This document shows, in pieces, positions 1-9,856 of a DNA stretch of 64,000 nucleotides; position 1 is the stretch's first letter; every line of letters begins with the position of its first letter. A program made the position numbers and the translations under genes. This DNA comes from Vibrio salinus (GTDB lineage Bacteria; Pseudomonadota; Gammaproteobacteria; Enterobacterales; Vibrionaceae): contig NZ_JAJSDZ010000005.1 in the NCBI RefSeq assembly GCF_021272385.1, positions 62,001 through 126,000 of the forward strand. Direction: 5' to 3'. The notes below the pieces were generated by a model. That model was not told the DNA's origin. It made no database searches and was given only the letters and a program-made list of their open reading frames with translations.

Positions 1-2
1 GT

Positions 3-1148
3 GAATTGGTTATATCCAGCGCTTCCATACAAACTCAGATAAGAAAACTGAATCAGCCTGATCTGAATGATTCAGCCTCCAGTATGGAAATGTTAGTGGA
101 AGAAATTCGCGATACAGCTCTTCAACTAAGAATGGTTCAGATTGGCGACACTTTTTCACGTTTCAAACGTGTGGTCCGGGATGTTAGTAAAGAGTTAGGA
201 AAAGAAATCGAGTTGGTTATCAGTGGCGGTGAAAGTGAGCTGGATAAATCGGTTGTAGAAAAATTAAATGATCCATTAACTCATCTGGTTCGGAATTCTC
301 TGGATCATGGAATAGAAATACCGGAAGAAAGATTAGCCGTAGGAAAATCAGCCAAAGGCACAATGAACTTGAATGCTTATCATGATTCCGGCCATATTGT
401 GGTTGAAGTAGAAGATGATGGTGCTGGCTTGGATGTAGAAAAAATCAGGGAGAAAGCTGAAGCGATTGGTTTAATCTCCCCTGAGCAGGTGTTGAGCCAC
501 AGAGAATTACTTCAGTTGATATTTGAACCGGGATTAAGTACGAAAGCCAAAGCTTCAAATCTGTCCGGCCGGGGGGTCGGAATGGATGTTGTTAAACGTA
601 ATATTGAAGCCTTACGTGGTTCTATAGAACTTGAAAGTGAAAGAGGGAAAGGAACCAAAACGACAATCAGGCTGCCTCTGACTCTGGCGATTATTGATGG
701 TTTTTTAGTCGGTGTCGAGAATGAATCTTACATAATTCCTCTGAGTATGGTTCAGGAATGTATTGAGTTCGGCGTTGATCAAATTCAGCAACAGGGGAAC
801 TATGTGAACTTTCGTGGGGAGGTGATGCCTTTCATTCATTTGCGTCAGTTTTTCGGTTTACCTCGTACCGCTCAGAAATATCGTGAATCGTTGGTGGTGG
901 TTCGCTTTGGACGGACCAGAGCCGCTTTAGTTGTTGATTCTTTGATGGGAGAACAACAAACGGTTATTAAACCGCTTGGCGCTGTATTCCGTAACCTTTC
1001 AGGAATCAGTGGAGCTACGGTTCTTGGATCAGGTGATATTGCGCTTATTTTAAATATTCAGGAATTAATTGAGAAAGCCGAGCAGTTATCAGCCCGGGTA
1101 AATATATCAGGAATCAGTGCCACTGATCCCATATCGTATCAGCATTAA
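3..1148 (+). CDS. cheA: Chemotaxis histidine kinase CheA, C-terminal part (5' truncated by window edge)
   Basis: Cytoplasmic sensor kinase that phosphorylates CheY and CheB on receptor command. The reading frame is open to the left edge, so the Hpt phosphotransfer and P2 domains lie outside. Visible are the start of the dimerisation helices (ELVI at the very edge), then a HATPase domain with N box LVRNSLDHG, G1 box EDDGAGLD and G2 box GRGVGMDVV, then a C-terminal CheW-like regulatory domain from about residue 228 of the visible part. It is followed 18 bases later by cheW, then by mcp, cheR and cheB, so it heads or sits inside a chemotaxis operon. TTG at position 6 is not a real start. The order of genes suggests an accessory chemosensory system. 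Confidence 0.96.
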   Translation, partial: ELVISSASIQTQIRKLNQPDLNDSASSMEMLVEEIRDTALQLRMVQIGDTFSRFKRVVRDVSKELGKEIELVISGGESELDKSVVEKLNDPLTHLVRNSLDHGIEIPEERLAVGKSAKGTMNLNAYHDSGHIVVEVEDDGAGLDVEKIREKAEAIGLISPEQVLSHRELLQLIFEPGLSTKAKASNLSGRGVGMDVVKRNIEALRGSIELESERGKGTKTTIRLPLTLAIIDGFLVGVENESYIIPLSMVQECIEFGVDQIQQQGNYVNFRGEVMPFIHLRQFFGLPRTAQKYRESLVVVRFGRTRAALVVDSLMGEQQTVIKPLGAVFRNLSGISGATVLGSGDIALILNIQELIEKAEQLSARVNISGISATDPISYQH

Positions 1149-1166
1149 CAAAAAGGACTCTGTATT

Positions 1167-1733
1167 GTGACTCAAGAAATTATTGATTCTCGTCAATCTT
1201 CCACAGTGTCTGTTAACAATGTGACACAATATTTGACATTTCTTTGTGCCGGGGAAAGACTCGCTGTCGAAATTCTCGATGTCAAAGAACTGCTGGAAGT
1301 GATGACGATGACTCGTGTTCCAATGACTCCACCATTTATTCGTGGTGTGATGAACTTACGGGGAAGCGTTGTTCCTATTGTCGATTTATCAGCCCGGTTG
1401 GCTGGTAAACCCTGCACACTGACAAAGCGTAGTTCTATCGTGCTAGTGGAAGTTGTACAGGGGGAACATACTCAGGTTTTGGGGATGTTGGTTGATGAAG
1501 TAAGTGAAATTCTGGAAATAGATGAGGAACACATTCAGCCACCACCAAGTTTCGGTGCCAACATCCGAACTGACTTCATACGGGCTATGGGAAATATTGA
1601 TGGAGAGTTTATCATTCTTCTTGCTATCGATAAGGTTTTGTCAGTTGAAGAACTGTCTTCACTGGAAAACATAACCAACCATACAAGCCCGATAAATTAT
1701 CAACCGGATCTGAATAAGATCTCAGATTCATAA
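1167..1733 (+). CDS. cheW: Chemotaxis coupling protein CheW
   Basis: Adaptor of 188 residues linking the receptor tip to the CheA P5 domain. It is a single CheW domain beginning around residue 20 (YLTFLCAGERLAVEILDVKE), with the typical middle stretch on ligand-like hydrophobic strands (RGVMNLRGSVVPIVDL). The GTG start at 1167 is supported by AAAAGGA about 10 bases upstream; no ATG lies near the domain start. About 25 polar residues follow the domain and look disordered. It lies between cheA and the receptor gene, so it probably serves that dedicated array. Confidence 0.95.
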   Translation: MTQEIIDSRQSSTVSVNNVTQYLTFLCAGERLAVEILDVKELLEVMTMTRVPMTPPFIRGVMNLRGSVVPIVDLSARLAGKPCTLTKRSSIVLVEVVQGEHTQVLGMLVDEVSEILEIDEEHIQPPPSFGANIRTDFIRAMGNIDGEFIILLAIDKVLSVEELSSLENITNHTSPINYQPDLNKISDS

Positions 1734-1809
1734 GAACCGCTTTGATGTCGCACCTATTAAATGAGAAAGGTCATAAAAACGGAAACAAAAACTCTCTGGA
1801 GTAATAACT

Positions 1810-3753
1810 ATGCTTAATAAACTCAGACTTGGCACCCAAATCGGCTTAGGGTATGGATTACTCATTATCTTACTCATTGTCGTATCCTCAGCCTCTTATT
1901 TCGGATTAACTTCTTCGGTTAAAGGGTTCAATGATTACCAATCATTGGGAAAGGCTACAAGCCTTTCATCGGATATGCAGTCCAGTATGCTTGAAGCTCG
2001 ATTATATGCAGTGAACTATCTCAGAACACATTCTGAATCGAGCAAAACCGCGTTTGAAAATCATTTAAAAAGTCTGGAAACATTAATTAAAAAAGCGTTG
2101 GTGGACATTCAACAACCAGAAAGGGCTGAAAAGGTAAAAGAAGTAAACCGCCTGTTTAAAACTTATAAGAATGCTTTTATCAAGGTTAGCCAGTTAAATG
2201 ATCGTCATGATGAGTTACTATATGACGTGCTTACACCATTGGGATGGGATATGACCAACGCATTGGGAAGCATTTCTGATACTGCTTATCTGAATGGAGA
2301 AAACAATATTTCGGTTCAGGCATTACAGGCAAGTACAGCTTTATTACGTGCTCGTCTCCAGGTTATGAAATACTTAGATGCCAATCAGCAATCGGATCTG
2401 GACAGAGCATTTAGTGAGCTAAAAAATGCATTGTCTGAAAAAGAAAAAATGCTGGATAATTTAATTACAAACCCCGATGAACGAAAACAACTGGCGGTTT
2501 TCTCTAAAGCCCGAAAAAGTTACATAGAGAGAACAGAAGAATTGAATCAGGTAGTGATTAAACGAAATGATTTGGTTCGTGGAGAATTGGATAGGATTGG
2601 GCCTATTGTTGCTGCCGGTACGGAATTTCTCGAGAAATCCATTCATGATGAGCAGGATAATCTTGGCTCACATGTTTCAATGGTCAATCATCAAACCATT
2701 AATGCAGTCATTTGGGTCAGTGGTATTGCAGTTGTTGTCGGTATTATCCTCGCTTATGTGCTGACACGAATCATCCGCCGTCCACTGGGTGGTGAACCTA
2801 AAGAAATGCAAGAGATTGCCCGTAAAATTGCAGATGGTGATTTGACGATTAAATTCAGCCATCCAGAGAATGCAACAGGTGTTTATGGCGCAATGATGGA
2901 TATGACAAATGGTCTGAATGATGTGATTCAACAGGTTCGCTCTGGATCTGGAAATCTGAGCACGGCATCTCAGCAGGTAAATGCAACAGCTCAGGGTATT
3001 AGTCAGGCAGCAACCGAACAGGCTTCTGGTGTTGAGGAAACGACAGCGGCAGTAGAGCAGCTAAACGCATCGGTTCAGCAAAACACGGAAAATGCGCGAG
3101 TTACCAACAATATGGCAACGACGGCCGCTCAGCATGCTGAAGAAGGCGGTAAAGCGGTGGTGCAGACTGTTGAAGCTATGAAGCAGATTGCTAACAAAAT
3201 TAGTCTGATAGAAGATATTGCTTATAAAACCAATTTGCTTTCACTTAACGCGGCCATTGAGGCAGCAAGAGCTGGTGAACATGGTAAAGGCTTTACGGTT
3301 GTTGCATCTGAGGTCCGTAAACTGGCAGAAAACAGTTCAACAACCGCTCAGGAAATTAATGAGCTTGCTACACACAGTGTCGGCATTGCAGAAAATGCTG
3401 GCAATCTTATTGCTGATATAGTACCAAGTATTAAGAAAACTGCTGATTTGGTTGAAGAAATAACCGCTTCGTCTGAGGAACAGGCGACCGGTATTGCTCA
3501 AATCAACGAATCTATGGTGCAGCTGGATAAAGCGACACAGCAGAATGCGTCAGCATCTGAAGAATTAGCGGCAACGGCTGAAGAATTAAGTGGCCAGGCA
3601 ACCCAACTTATTCAGGCCGTTGCTTTCTTCAAAGTACAGGAACTGATGAAAGGTGAGGTGACTCATTTAACCACTCAGCCTGGTATTCAAACGAATACAG
3701 CAGCGAAAAAAACATCAGAAGATTTGGATGATTCTGAATTTATAAACTTTTAG
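1810..3753 (+). CDS. Methyl-accepting chemotaxis protein with large helical periplasmic sensor domain
   Basis: Transmembrane chemoreceptor of 647 residues. TM1 is about residues 13-33 and TM2 about 298-318; between them is a roughly 260-residue all-helical periplasmic domain, whose size fits a helical bimodular (HBM) sensor rather than a simple four-helix bundle (inference). A HAMP domain follows (about 319-371), then the coiled-coil signalling domain with the conserved hairpin tip near residues 467-510 ([20 protein letters not shown]). A ~40-residue polar linker ends in EFINF, which fits the x-aromatic-x-x-aromatic pentapeptide that tethers CheR. The ligand cannot be told from sequence. It sits within the che operon. 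Confidence 0.95.
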   Translation: MLNKLRLGTQIGLGYGLLIILLIVVSSASYFGLTSSVKGFNDYQSLGKATSLSSDMQSSMLEARLYAVNYLRTHSESSKTAFENHLKSLETLIKKALVDIQQPERAEKVKEVNRLFKTYKNAFIKVSQLNDRHDELLYDVLTPLGWDMTNALGSISDTAYLNGENNISVQALQASTALLRARLQVMKYLDANQQSDLDRAFSELKNALSEKEKMLDNLITNPDERKQLAVFSKARKSYIERTEELNQVVIKRNDLVRGELDRIGPIVAAGTEFLEKSIHDEQDNLGSHVSMVNHQTINAVIWVSGIAVVVGIILAYVLTRIIRRPLGGEPKEMQEIARKIADGDLTIKFSHPENATGVYGAMMDMTNGLNDVIQQVRSGSGNLSTASQQVNATAQGISQAATEQASGVEETTAAVEQLNASVQQNTENARVTNNMATTAAQHAEEGGKAVVQTVEAMKQIANKISLIEDIAYKTNLLSLNAAIEAARAGEHGKGFTVVASEVRKLAENSSTTAQEINELATHSVGIAENAGNLIADIVPSIKKTADLVEEITASSEEQATGIAQINESMVQLDKATQQNASASEELAATAEELSGQATQLIQAVAFFKVQELMKGEVTHLTTQPGIQTNTAAKKTSEDLDDSEFINF

Positions 3754-3759
3754 TGTTCT

Positions 3760-3780
3760 CAGGCTCCGGCCTGTTTATTT
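3760..3780 (+). terminator. Possible weak intrinsic terminator or attenuator after the receptor gene
   Basis: CAGGC, a TCCG loop and GCCTG are followed by TTTATTT, just 7 bases after the receptor stop codon. The stem is short (5 bp). Because cheR follows on the same strand within 70 bases it may only attenuate transcription. Confidence 0.4.
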
Positions 3781-3807
3781 ATCTGGCAGGAAGAGGAGGT
3801 AATTGAA

Positions 3808-3834
3808 ATGATGGTGTACAGTGAAAATGCCTGA
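3808..3834 (+). other. Eight-codon minicistron overlapping the cheR start
   Basis: An AGGAGGT Shine-Dalgarno ending near 3800 is ideally placed (7 bases) for ATG 3808, which opens an eight-codon frame (MMVYSENA) stopping with TGA at 3832-3834. cheR itself begins in another frame at GTG 3821 or ATG 3827, inside this minicistron and 20 or more bases from the Shine-Dalgarno. This is the arrangement expected for translational coupling by termination and reinitiation. That function is inferred. Confidence 0.45.
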
Positions 3835-4702
3835 ATTTAATTTGTTCTCTTCCGAAAAAGATAAATGGAAGCTGGAGTCTGTGGATAGCCGTCTTGCTAA
3901 GATTAGTCCCATAAACCGGCATGAGTTTTTGTTGTTTAAAGAACTTCTTTATAAACGGGTGGGCATTCATCTGACGCCTACCAAAAAAACGCTGTTAGAA
4001 ACCCGGTTGGTTAATCGACTGGCTCAGTTGGGGTTTAGTACTTTTTTTGATTATTACCAATATATTTTAGGTGAACAGGGGAAGAAAGAATCCCAGATCC
4101 TGATTGATCTTTTGACAACCAATGAGACTTTCTTTTTCAGAGAACCTGCTCATTTCAATTATTTACAAGAAAAAATAATTCCCCATTATAATCACTCTCC
4201 CCTCAGAGTCTGGAGTGCTGCATGTTCTTCTGGTGAAGAAACGTATAGTCTGGCTATGCTTCTGGATGATTTTCATGTGGGGGCCAAATGGGAATTAATT
4301 GGTTCAGACATTAGCCAGAGAGTATTGAAAAAGGCGCAAGCTGGCCATTATCAGATGCTTCGGCATGAAGGTATTCCTCTATCATATCTAAAAAAATATT
4401 GTCTGAGGGGAACGGGCACTCAAAATGGGACATTATTAATTACGAAACCTTTGCGTGACCGGGTTCATTTTTGTCAGGTCAACCTGAATGCTCAGCTTAC
4501 TACCATGGGGATGTTTGATATTGTATTTCTGCGCAATGTTTTAATTTATTTTAATAAAGAAAAGAAAGCAGATATTGTGAAACGGGTTTCTGAGCAGTTA
4601 AACCCAGGAGGTTATTTGTTTATCAGTCATACGGAAAATCTTCAGGGAATTGATGTAAATTTGCGAATGGTCCGACCTTCTATTTTCAGAAAATCGGCCT
4701 GA
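3821..4702 (+). CDS. cheR: Chemotaxis protein methyltransferase CheR
   Basis: S-adenosylmethionine-dependent methyltransferase that methylates glutamates of chemoreceptors. In order: N-terminal helical domain, the TNETFFFRE motif near residue 100, the SAM-binding segment [17 protein letters not shown] near 130, a beta-subdomain with RGTG followed by a glycine near 195-203, and the FLRNVLIYF motif near 235. The RGTG loop resembles that of enterobacterial CheR, which binds a receptor C-terminal pentapeptide, and the neighbouring receptor ends in a compatible pentapeptide. The start is GTG 3821 or ATG 3827; neither has its own Shine-Dalgarno at normal spacing. Length (293) is usual. Confidence 0.95.
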   Translation: MKMPEFNLFSSEKDKWKLESVDSRLAKISPINRHEFLLFKELLYKRVGIHLTPTKKTLLETRLVNRLAQLGFSTFFDYYQYILGEQGKKESQILIDLLTTNETFFFREPAHFNYLQEKIIPHYNHSPLRVWSAACSSGEETYSLAMLLDDFHVGAKWELIGSDISQRVLKKAQAGHYQMLRHEGIPLSYLKKYCLRGTGTQNGTLLITKPLRDRVHFCQVNLNAQLTTMGMFDIVFLRNVLIYFNKEKKADIVKRVSEQLNPGGYLFISHTENLQGIDVNLRMVRPSIFRKSA

Positions 4703-4769
4703 ATCCCAGTATTCAGTTCAGTTCTGTGTGATTTGTATAAGTAATTGTTATATAAGATTGGAATTCTAT

Positions 4770-5822
4770 ATGATCAAGGTTCAGCTAGTTGATGACTCTG
4801 CATTAGTTAGAAAGTTACTTCAGGAACAATTAGAGCAAGTATCCGGCATCTGTGTGTCCGGTTCGGCAAGGGATCCAATATTTGCCATGAGAAACATGGA
4901 AAAGCAGTGGCCGGATGTCATTATTCTGGATATAGAAATGCCCCGTATGGATGGGATTACTTTTCTGAAAAAAATCATGGCTGAACGCCCGACTCCTATC
5001 ATTATCTGTTCAACGTTAACAGAAAAGGGGGCAGATACAACCATGCAGGCTATGTCTGCCGGTGCCGTTGATATTATAACTAAGCCTGAAACAGAACTCA
5101 GAGCTTTTGTTGAAGGTTCGAGAGAACGGCTGATTCAGTCAGTAAGAGCAGCCGCTCAGGCAAAAGTTTCTGCTTCATTTCGTAAGACTCAGGAGCCGAC
5201 CGAAAAATTATCTGCTGATGCAATATTACCGGTTCATACCAAGCGCAAGGTGTTGACGACGACAGATAAAGTGATTGCAATCGGGACCTCAACAGGTGGT
5301 ACACAGGCTCTGGAGAAAGTTCTGAAACAGCTTCCGAGAACGGTTCCGGGGATTGTTGTTGTGCAACACATGCCAGAACAGTTTACTTCAGCCTTTGCTA
5401 CCCGGTTAAATCAACTGTGCGATGTTACTGTAAAAGAAGCTCAGGATGGCGACCGGGTAATTTCCGGGACGGTGCTTATTGCAAATGGTGGAAAACATAT
5501 GTTGCTGAACCGGAACGGAGCGCAGTATACCGTTTCAATAAAAGACGGTCCTTTAGTGAGTCGTCACAGGCCTTCTGTCGATGTCTTGTTTCGTTCTGTC
5601 GCAAATGCCGCCGGTAAAAATGCCATTGGTATTATCATGACTGGTATGGGTGATGATGGTGTAAAAGGTATGATGGAGATGAAAAAATCGGGAGCAGAAA
5701 CTTATGCACAGGATGAAGCATCCTGCGTTGTGTACGGCATGCCAAAAGAAGCCGTCAGGCAGGGGGCCGCAATGTATGAATTGTCTCTTGAGCAGATTCC
5801 TTGTTTGATTGCGGACTTTTAA
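4770..5822 (+). CDS. cheB: Chemotaxis response regulator protein-glutamate methylesterase CheB
   Basis: Two-domain adaptation enzyme of 350 residues that demethylates or deamidates receptors when phosphorylated by CheA. The receiver domain has the phospho-aspartate near residue 54 ([11 protein letters not shown]). The C-terminal esterase domain carries the Ser-His-Asp triad: Ser in GTSTGG (about 173), His in VVQHMP (about 199) and Asp in MGDDG (about 295). ATG 4770 is chosen because the receiver domain begins right there ([14 protein letters not shown]); the longer upstream frame from 4728 adds an unconserved stretch. Its stop codon overlaps that of the convergent nudL (shared bases 5819-5822). 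No cheD is seen between cheR and cheB. Confidence 0.96.
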   Translation: MIKVQLVDDSALVRKLLQEQLEQVSGICVSGSARDPIFAMRNMEKQWPDVIILDIEMPRMDGITFLKKIMAERPTPIIICSTLTEKGADTTMQAMSAGAVDIITKPETELRAFVEGSRERLIQSVRAAAQAKVSASFRKTQEPTEKLSADAILPVHTKRKVLTTTDKVIAIGTSTGGTQALEKVLKQLPRTVPGIVVVQHMPEQFTSAFATRLNQLCDVTVKEAQDGDRVISGTVLIANGGKHMLLNRNGAQYTVSIKDGPLVSRHRPSVDVLFRSVANAAGKNAIGIIMTGMGDDGVKGMMEMKKSGAETYAQDEASCVVYGMPKEAVRQGAAMYELSLEQIPCLIADF

Positions 5823-6448
5823 CTCTGAAATTTAGTCGGTGTTGTCCCTGTCAGGTTTAGTAGCTGGCGCTGAAGTGAATCGATTATTTGTCCAGTTGCT
5901 CCCCATATCAGATAATGATAATAGGGCAGCATGAAAACATGCCTGAAACTATTATTCACTCTGAATTTTTTTATCTGTAAGTTGTGACGGTTAAGAACAT
6001 AATCGACGGGTACTTCAAATACATCACTTACTTCGTTCCGATCAATATTTAGCTGAAAAGAAGACGATAATTTGGCGAGAACAGGAGTGACACTGAATCC
6101 ACTTCCTGTTGTCAGTTCAGGAAGAAAGCCAAAAATGGTGATGTTTTCGGGTGTAATGCCAATTTCTTCATATGTTTCTCTGAGGGCTGTTGCTGAGAGC
6201 TCATGGTCATCATCTTCAAATTTTCCTCCAGGAAAGCAGACTTGCCCGGGGTGATGCCGCAAATGATCGGCACGCTTGGTAAAAAGTATGTATGAGCGGT
6301 TGTTTCTGTCAATGAAACCGATGAGCACAGCTGCTTTATAAAGTTTTCTGTTTCTGACATTGTTTCCAGACCTGAGCGAAGTCCGTTCATACGGCTGGGT
6401 TTTTGTCAGTTGAAAGTGAGTAATTATCTGTTCTGTATTCATATTCAC
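5819..6448 (-). CDS. nudL: NUDIX hydrolase, CoA pyrophosphatase NudL type
   Basis: Predicted to cleave the pyrophosphate bond of CoA or acyl-CoA. It has the UPF0035/NudL signature [13 protein letters not shown] running into a Nudix box of the NudL form, GGKFEDDD...[10 protein letters not shown], in which the first acidic position is displaced as in E. coli NudL. The start is uncertain: GAGAAG lies 11 bases before GTG 6448 and 17 before ATG 6442; the longer frame to 6475 overlaps pabB. It is 5 bases downstream of pabB, so the two are co-transcribed. In E. coli nudL also follows pabB. Length about 209 residues. Confidence 0.9.
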   Translation of the reverse strand: MNMNTEQIITHFQLTKTQPYERTSLRSGNNVRNRKLYKAAVLIGFIDRNNRSYILFTKRADHLRHHPGQVCFPGGKFEDDDHELSATALRETYEEIGITPENITIFGFLPELTTGSGFSVTPVLAKLSSSFQLNIDRNEVSDVFEVPVDYVLNRHNLQIKKFRVNNSFRHVFMLPYYHYLIWGATGQIIDSLQRQLLNLTGTTPTKFQS

Positions 6449-6453
6449 TATTA

Positions 6454-7857
6454 TTAATTCTTCTCGGCTAAACATGGAAGAATTTTAGCCAGTTTGTCAT
6501 AAGTTTCCTGATATTCACTATCTACTTTACTGTCTGCTACTATTGCACCGCCTGCCCAAACATACAAATTCTGTTTTTTTGCAATAAGGGTTCTGATGGC
6601 TATGTTTGTGTCCATTTTCCTATTTCTGCTGATATACCCAATGCTACCACAATAAACACTTCGCCGGTTTGGTTCCAGTTCTTCAATAATCTCCATTGCC
6701 CTGACTTTAGGGGCCCCGGTGATGGATCCTCCGGGAAAAGTCGCCCGCAGAAGGTCCGTGACTGTTTTGTGTTTATCCAGTCTGGCAATAATCGTGCTAA
6801 CCATATGGTGGACTGCAGGAAAACTTTCAATGGAAAATAATTTTGGTACCTTTACACTTCCCGGTTGCGCAACTCTTCCTATATCGTTACGGAGTAAATC
6901 GACAATCATAAGATTTTCAGATTGATCTTTATCTGAGTTTTCAAGTTGTTGCGCTAGCCATTGATCTTCTTTTTTATTTTCCGAACGAGGCTTGGTTCCC
7001 TTAATCGGTTTTGTTTCAATATGCTGATTATCTAACTTTAAGAATCGTTCAGGAGAAATGCTTAAAATAGAATGATCATCAAAGCGGAGGAAACCGGAAA
7101 AAGGGGCTTTATTATCAGTCTCAAGCTTTTTATAAGCGTACCATTCACTTCCTTCATAAGAGGTCTTAAATCGTTGAGTAAGGTTTATCTGATAGCAATC
7201 GCCAGATTTTAAATATTCCTGAATTGCGTTGAATTTATTTTGATAAGACGCTTTAGACATGTTGGTTGTCCATGGTCCTGTAGTCTTAAAATAATCTTTT
7301 TCAGATAACGTCGGTAAATCGGTTATCAGCCAGCTAAATACCGTTTGAACATCTAGACCGACGATGTTGGCTGTTTTTCTATGGTGATCAACAATCAATG
7401 CCCACGAATATAATCCAATTGCCATATCCGGCAACGAAATATCATTTAAAGCTTCGTTGGGTATTTTTTCTATTCTTCTGCCAAGATCGTAAGAAAAATA
7501 ACCGAGAGCACCACCTACAAAAGGGTATTCTGACCACAAATTCTCATCCAGGGTGGGTAACAGTTCTTCCTGAGTTTTTGATAGAATTTCAAATGGATCG
7601 GAAGTGGAAGTATAATGCTCATTCCTGGTAATAACCTCGGTTTCATTTCCGGTTGTAATGATTTTAGCAACAGGGTTAGCGACTAAAATATCATACCGAC
7701 TGTCCGGGTGATTGTCTGATGGTGAACGTAAGAGCATTGCCCAGGGTTGGTTTTTTATCTTTTCAAAGCAATGTAACGATAAATCAGGCTCATAAGTGAC
7801 GCAGATGTCATTAATTTGTTGCGTTATTTTGTTACTCATCTCTTTAATTTGTGACAC
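6454..7857 (-). CDS. pabB: Aminodeoxychorismate synthase component I
   Basis: Converts chorismate plus ammonia from PabA to 4-amino-4-deoxychorismate for folate synthesis. The chorismate-binding domain has PIKGTKPR, whose lysine distinguishes PabB from anthranilate synthase (PIAGT), followed by LMIVDLLRNDIGRV and the catalytic PGGSITGAPK region. The N-terminal part is the TrpE-like domain. Length is 467 residues from GTG 7857; ATG 7839 is an alternative, six codons in, and neither has a convincing Shine-Dalgarno. nudL follows immediately. The promoter should lie in the 155-base gap shared with the divergent fumarase gene. Confidence 0.94.
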   Translation of the reverse strand: MSQIKEMSNKITQQINDICVTYEPDLSLHCFEKIKNQPWAMLLRSPSDNHPDSRYDILVANPVAKIITTGNETEVITRNEHYTSTSDPFEILSKTQEELLPTLDENLWSEYPFVGGALGYFSYDLGRRIEKIPNEALNDISLPDMAIGLYSWALIVDHHRKTANIVGLDVQTVFSWLITDLPTLSEKDYFKTTGPWTTNMSKASYQNKFNAIQEYLKSGDCYQINLTQRFKTSYEGSEWYAYKKLETDNKAPFSGFLRFDDHSILSISPERFLKLDNQHIETKPIKGTKPRSENKKEDQWLAQQLENSDKDQSENLMIVDLLRNDIGRVAQPGSVKVPKLFSIESFPAVHHMVSTIIARLDKHKTVTDLLRATFPGGSITGAPKVRAMEIIEELEPNRRSVYCGSIGYISRNRKMDTNIAIRTLIAKKQNLYVWAGGAIVADSKVDSEYQETYDKLAKILPCLAEKN

Positions 7858-8024
7858 AGAATTAGAATGCCGTATAGCGTGTTGTTGGTAGCAAGAGTAT
7901 CATAAAAATCAAATGAAAAGCTGCTAATCAGTGGGTTAGATCATGGTACGGAATGTTTTTTCCCGTAAGATGATGACATTCATAGCTGTAGCAGCGAATT
8001 AATATAACAGAAATGAGGCAAGCA

Positions 8025-9545
8025 ATGACGGTAATTCGTAAAGAGGACCTCATCAGCAGTGTTGCTGATGCTCTTCAGTACATTTCGTACTATCACCCAT
8101 TAGACTTTGTTAAAGCTCTGGAAAAGGCTTACCACAAAGAAGAAAGCAAAGCAGCAAAAGATGCAATTGCTCAAATTCTTATTAACTCACGTATGTGTGC
8201 AGAAGGGCATCGTCCTATCTGTCAGGATACTGGTATCGTAACCTGTTTTGTAAACATTGGTATGAATGTCCAGTGGGAAGGCGATATGACTGTTCAGGAA
8301 ATGGTTGATGAAGGTGTTCGTCAGGCATACACCAACTCTGAAAACCCACTTCGTAAGTCTGTATTGATGGATCCGGCTGGTAAACGTGTAAACTCAAAAG
8401 ATAACACTCCTGCCGTTGTTCACATTAATATGGTTCCGGGCGATAAAGTTGAAATCAAAATCGCAGCGAAAGGCGGTGGTTCTGAAAATAAAACCAAAAT
8501 GGCTATGCTAAATCCATCTGACGATATTGCAGAGTGGGTAGAAAAAATGATCCCTGTGATGGGGGCCGGCTGGTGTCCTCCAGGTATGTTGGGTATCGGT
8601 GTTGGCGGTACTGCTGAAAAATCAGCAGTGTTGGCAAAAGAAGCGTTGATGGATGATATTGATATCTACGATCTTATGGAACGTGGTCCTCAAAATGCGG
8701 AAGAAGAACTTCGCCTTGAAATCTTCAAACGTGTTAACAAACTGGGTATTGGTGCCCAGGGCCTTGGCGGCTTAACGACAGTTGTCGACGTTAAAATCAA
8801 GTCTGCGCCGACTCATGCAGCCTCTAAACCAGTGTGCATGATTCCAAACTGCGCCGCTACCCGTCACGCGCATTTTACTCTTGATGGGTCAGGTCCTGCT
8901 GAACTAACACCACCGAAACTTGAAGACTGGCCTGAAATTGCCTGGGAAGCGGGTGAAGGTACCCGCCGTGTCAATTTGGATACGGTGACGGAAGAAGAAA
9001 TGCGCACCTGGAAAACGGGTGAAACATTACTGCTGAACGGTAAAATTCTGACAGGGCGTGATGCCGCTCATGCTCGTATTCAGTCGATGCTGAAAAATGG
9101 TGAAGGTTTGCCTGACGGTGTTGATTTCAAAGGCAAATTTATTTATTACGTTGGTCCGGTCGATGCAGTTGGCGATGAGGTTGTTGGTCCTGCTGGTCCT
9201 ACAACGTCAACTCGTATGGATAAATTCACCGATATGATGCTTGATGAAGTGGGTATCATGGGAATGATTGGTAAAGCGGATCGCGGAGCAGCGACGGTTG
9301 AGTCAATCAAAAAACACCAATCTGTTTATCTGATGGCGGTTGGTGGTGCAGCTTATCTTGTCGCTAAAGCGATTAAGAAAGCAAAAGTACTGGCATTTGA
9401 AGAGCTCGGAATGGAAGCTATTTACGAATTTGAAGTAGAAGATATGCCGGTAACCGTTGCCGTTGACTCAACAGGTGGTAATGTACACCAAATCGGTCCG
9501 GATACCTGGAAAGTAAAAATTGCCGAAGCCGAAGCGAAAGCTTAA
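8025..9545 (+). CDS. fumA: Class I (4Fe-4S) fumarate hydratase
   Basis: Iron-sulfur fumarase interconverting fumarate and malate in the TCA cycle. The roughly 506-residue fused form has an N-terminal alpha-type fumarase domain and a C-terminal beta-type domain (DSTGGNVHQIG near the end). Likely cluster cysteines are C66 (RPICQDTG), C184 (GAGWCPPG) and C276 (CMIPNCAATRH); their spacing matches E. coli FumA (105, 224, 318). ATG 8025 is preferred over ATG 8013 because GAGG lies 7 bases before it. Codon use is even and common, as expected of a well-expressed enzyme. It is followed by a terminator-like hairpin. Confidence 0.95.
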   Translation: MTVIRKEDLISSVADALQYISYYHPLDFVKALEKAYHKEESKAAKDAIAQILINSRMCAEGHRPICQDTGIVTCFVNIGMNVQWEGDMTVQEMVDEGVRQAYTNSENPLRKSVLMDPAGKRVNSKDNTPAVVHINMVPGDKVEIKIAAKGGGSENKTKMAMLNPSDDIAEWVEKMIPVMGAGWCPPGMLGIGVGGTAEKSAVLAKEALMDDIDIYDLMERGPQNAEEELRLEIFKRVNKLGIGAQGLGGLTTVVDVKIKSAPTHAASKPVCMIPNCAATRHAHFTLDGSGPAELTPPKLEDWPEIAWEAGEGTRRVNLDTVTEEEMRTWKTGETLLLNGKILTGRDAAHARIQSMLKNGEGLPDGVDFKGKFIYYVGPVDAVGDEVVGPAGPTTSTRMDKFTDMMLDEVGIMGMIGKADRGAATVESIKKHQSVYLMAVGGAAYLVAKAIKKAKVLAFEELGMEAIYEFEVEDMPVTVAVDSTGGNVHQIGPDTWKVKIAEAEAKA

Positions 9546-9576
9546 TTTCTTTTGGTCTTTAACTTTGGTTTGACAC

Positions 9577-9609
9577 TAGTGGTGGCTCTTGCCGCCACTA
9601 TTTGTATTC
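9577..9609 (+). terminator. Terminator-like hairpin after the fumarase gene
   Basis: A 10-bp stem (TAGTGGTGGC / GCCGCCACTA with one G-U pair) with loop TCTT is followed by TTTGTATT. The U tract is short, so termination is probable but not certain. Confidence 0.65.
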
Positions 9610-9647
9610 ACTTGATAATCTTTGATTTATAGCTAGAAAATTTTATT

Positions 9648-9833
9648 ATGGACAAATTTATTAAATTTTTACAAATCGCATTCGCTGTCGTTGTACTTGC
9701 TGTTCTTGCCTATGATGTGGTTTTGCATGGGGTGACAATTTTTAATCAGAAGTATGTCATTCTGACTTCCGTTTTGTGGGTAGTTCTTGAATTAGCTTTA
9801 TTTGTTATACATAAATTAATTGAAGATGATTAA
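9648..9833 (+). CDS. Small two-helix membrane protein of unknown function
   Basis: A 61-residue protein that is almost entirely two transmembrane helices (about 8-26 and 35-55) joined by a short polar loop, with a lysine-rich start and an acidic C-terminus (EDD). I do not recognise a family. It lies between the fumarase terminator and ycjX, 23 bases before ycjX, on the same strand, so it may be the first gene of the ycjX-ycjF unit. Start ATG 9648 has no strong Shine-Dalgarno (AGCTAGAAAA upstream). Confidence 0.6.
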   Translation: MDKFIKFLQIAFAVVVLAVLAYDVVLHGVTIFNQKYVILTSVLWVVLELALFVIHKLIEDD

Positions 9834-9856
9834 TTGAAAAAGAAAATGAGGTAGTA

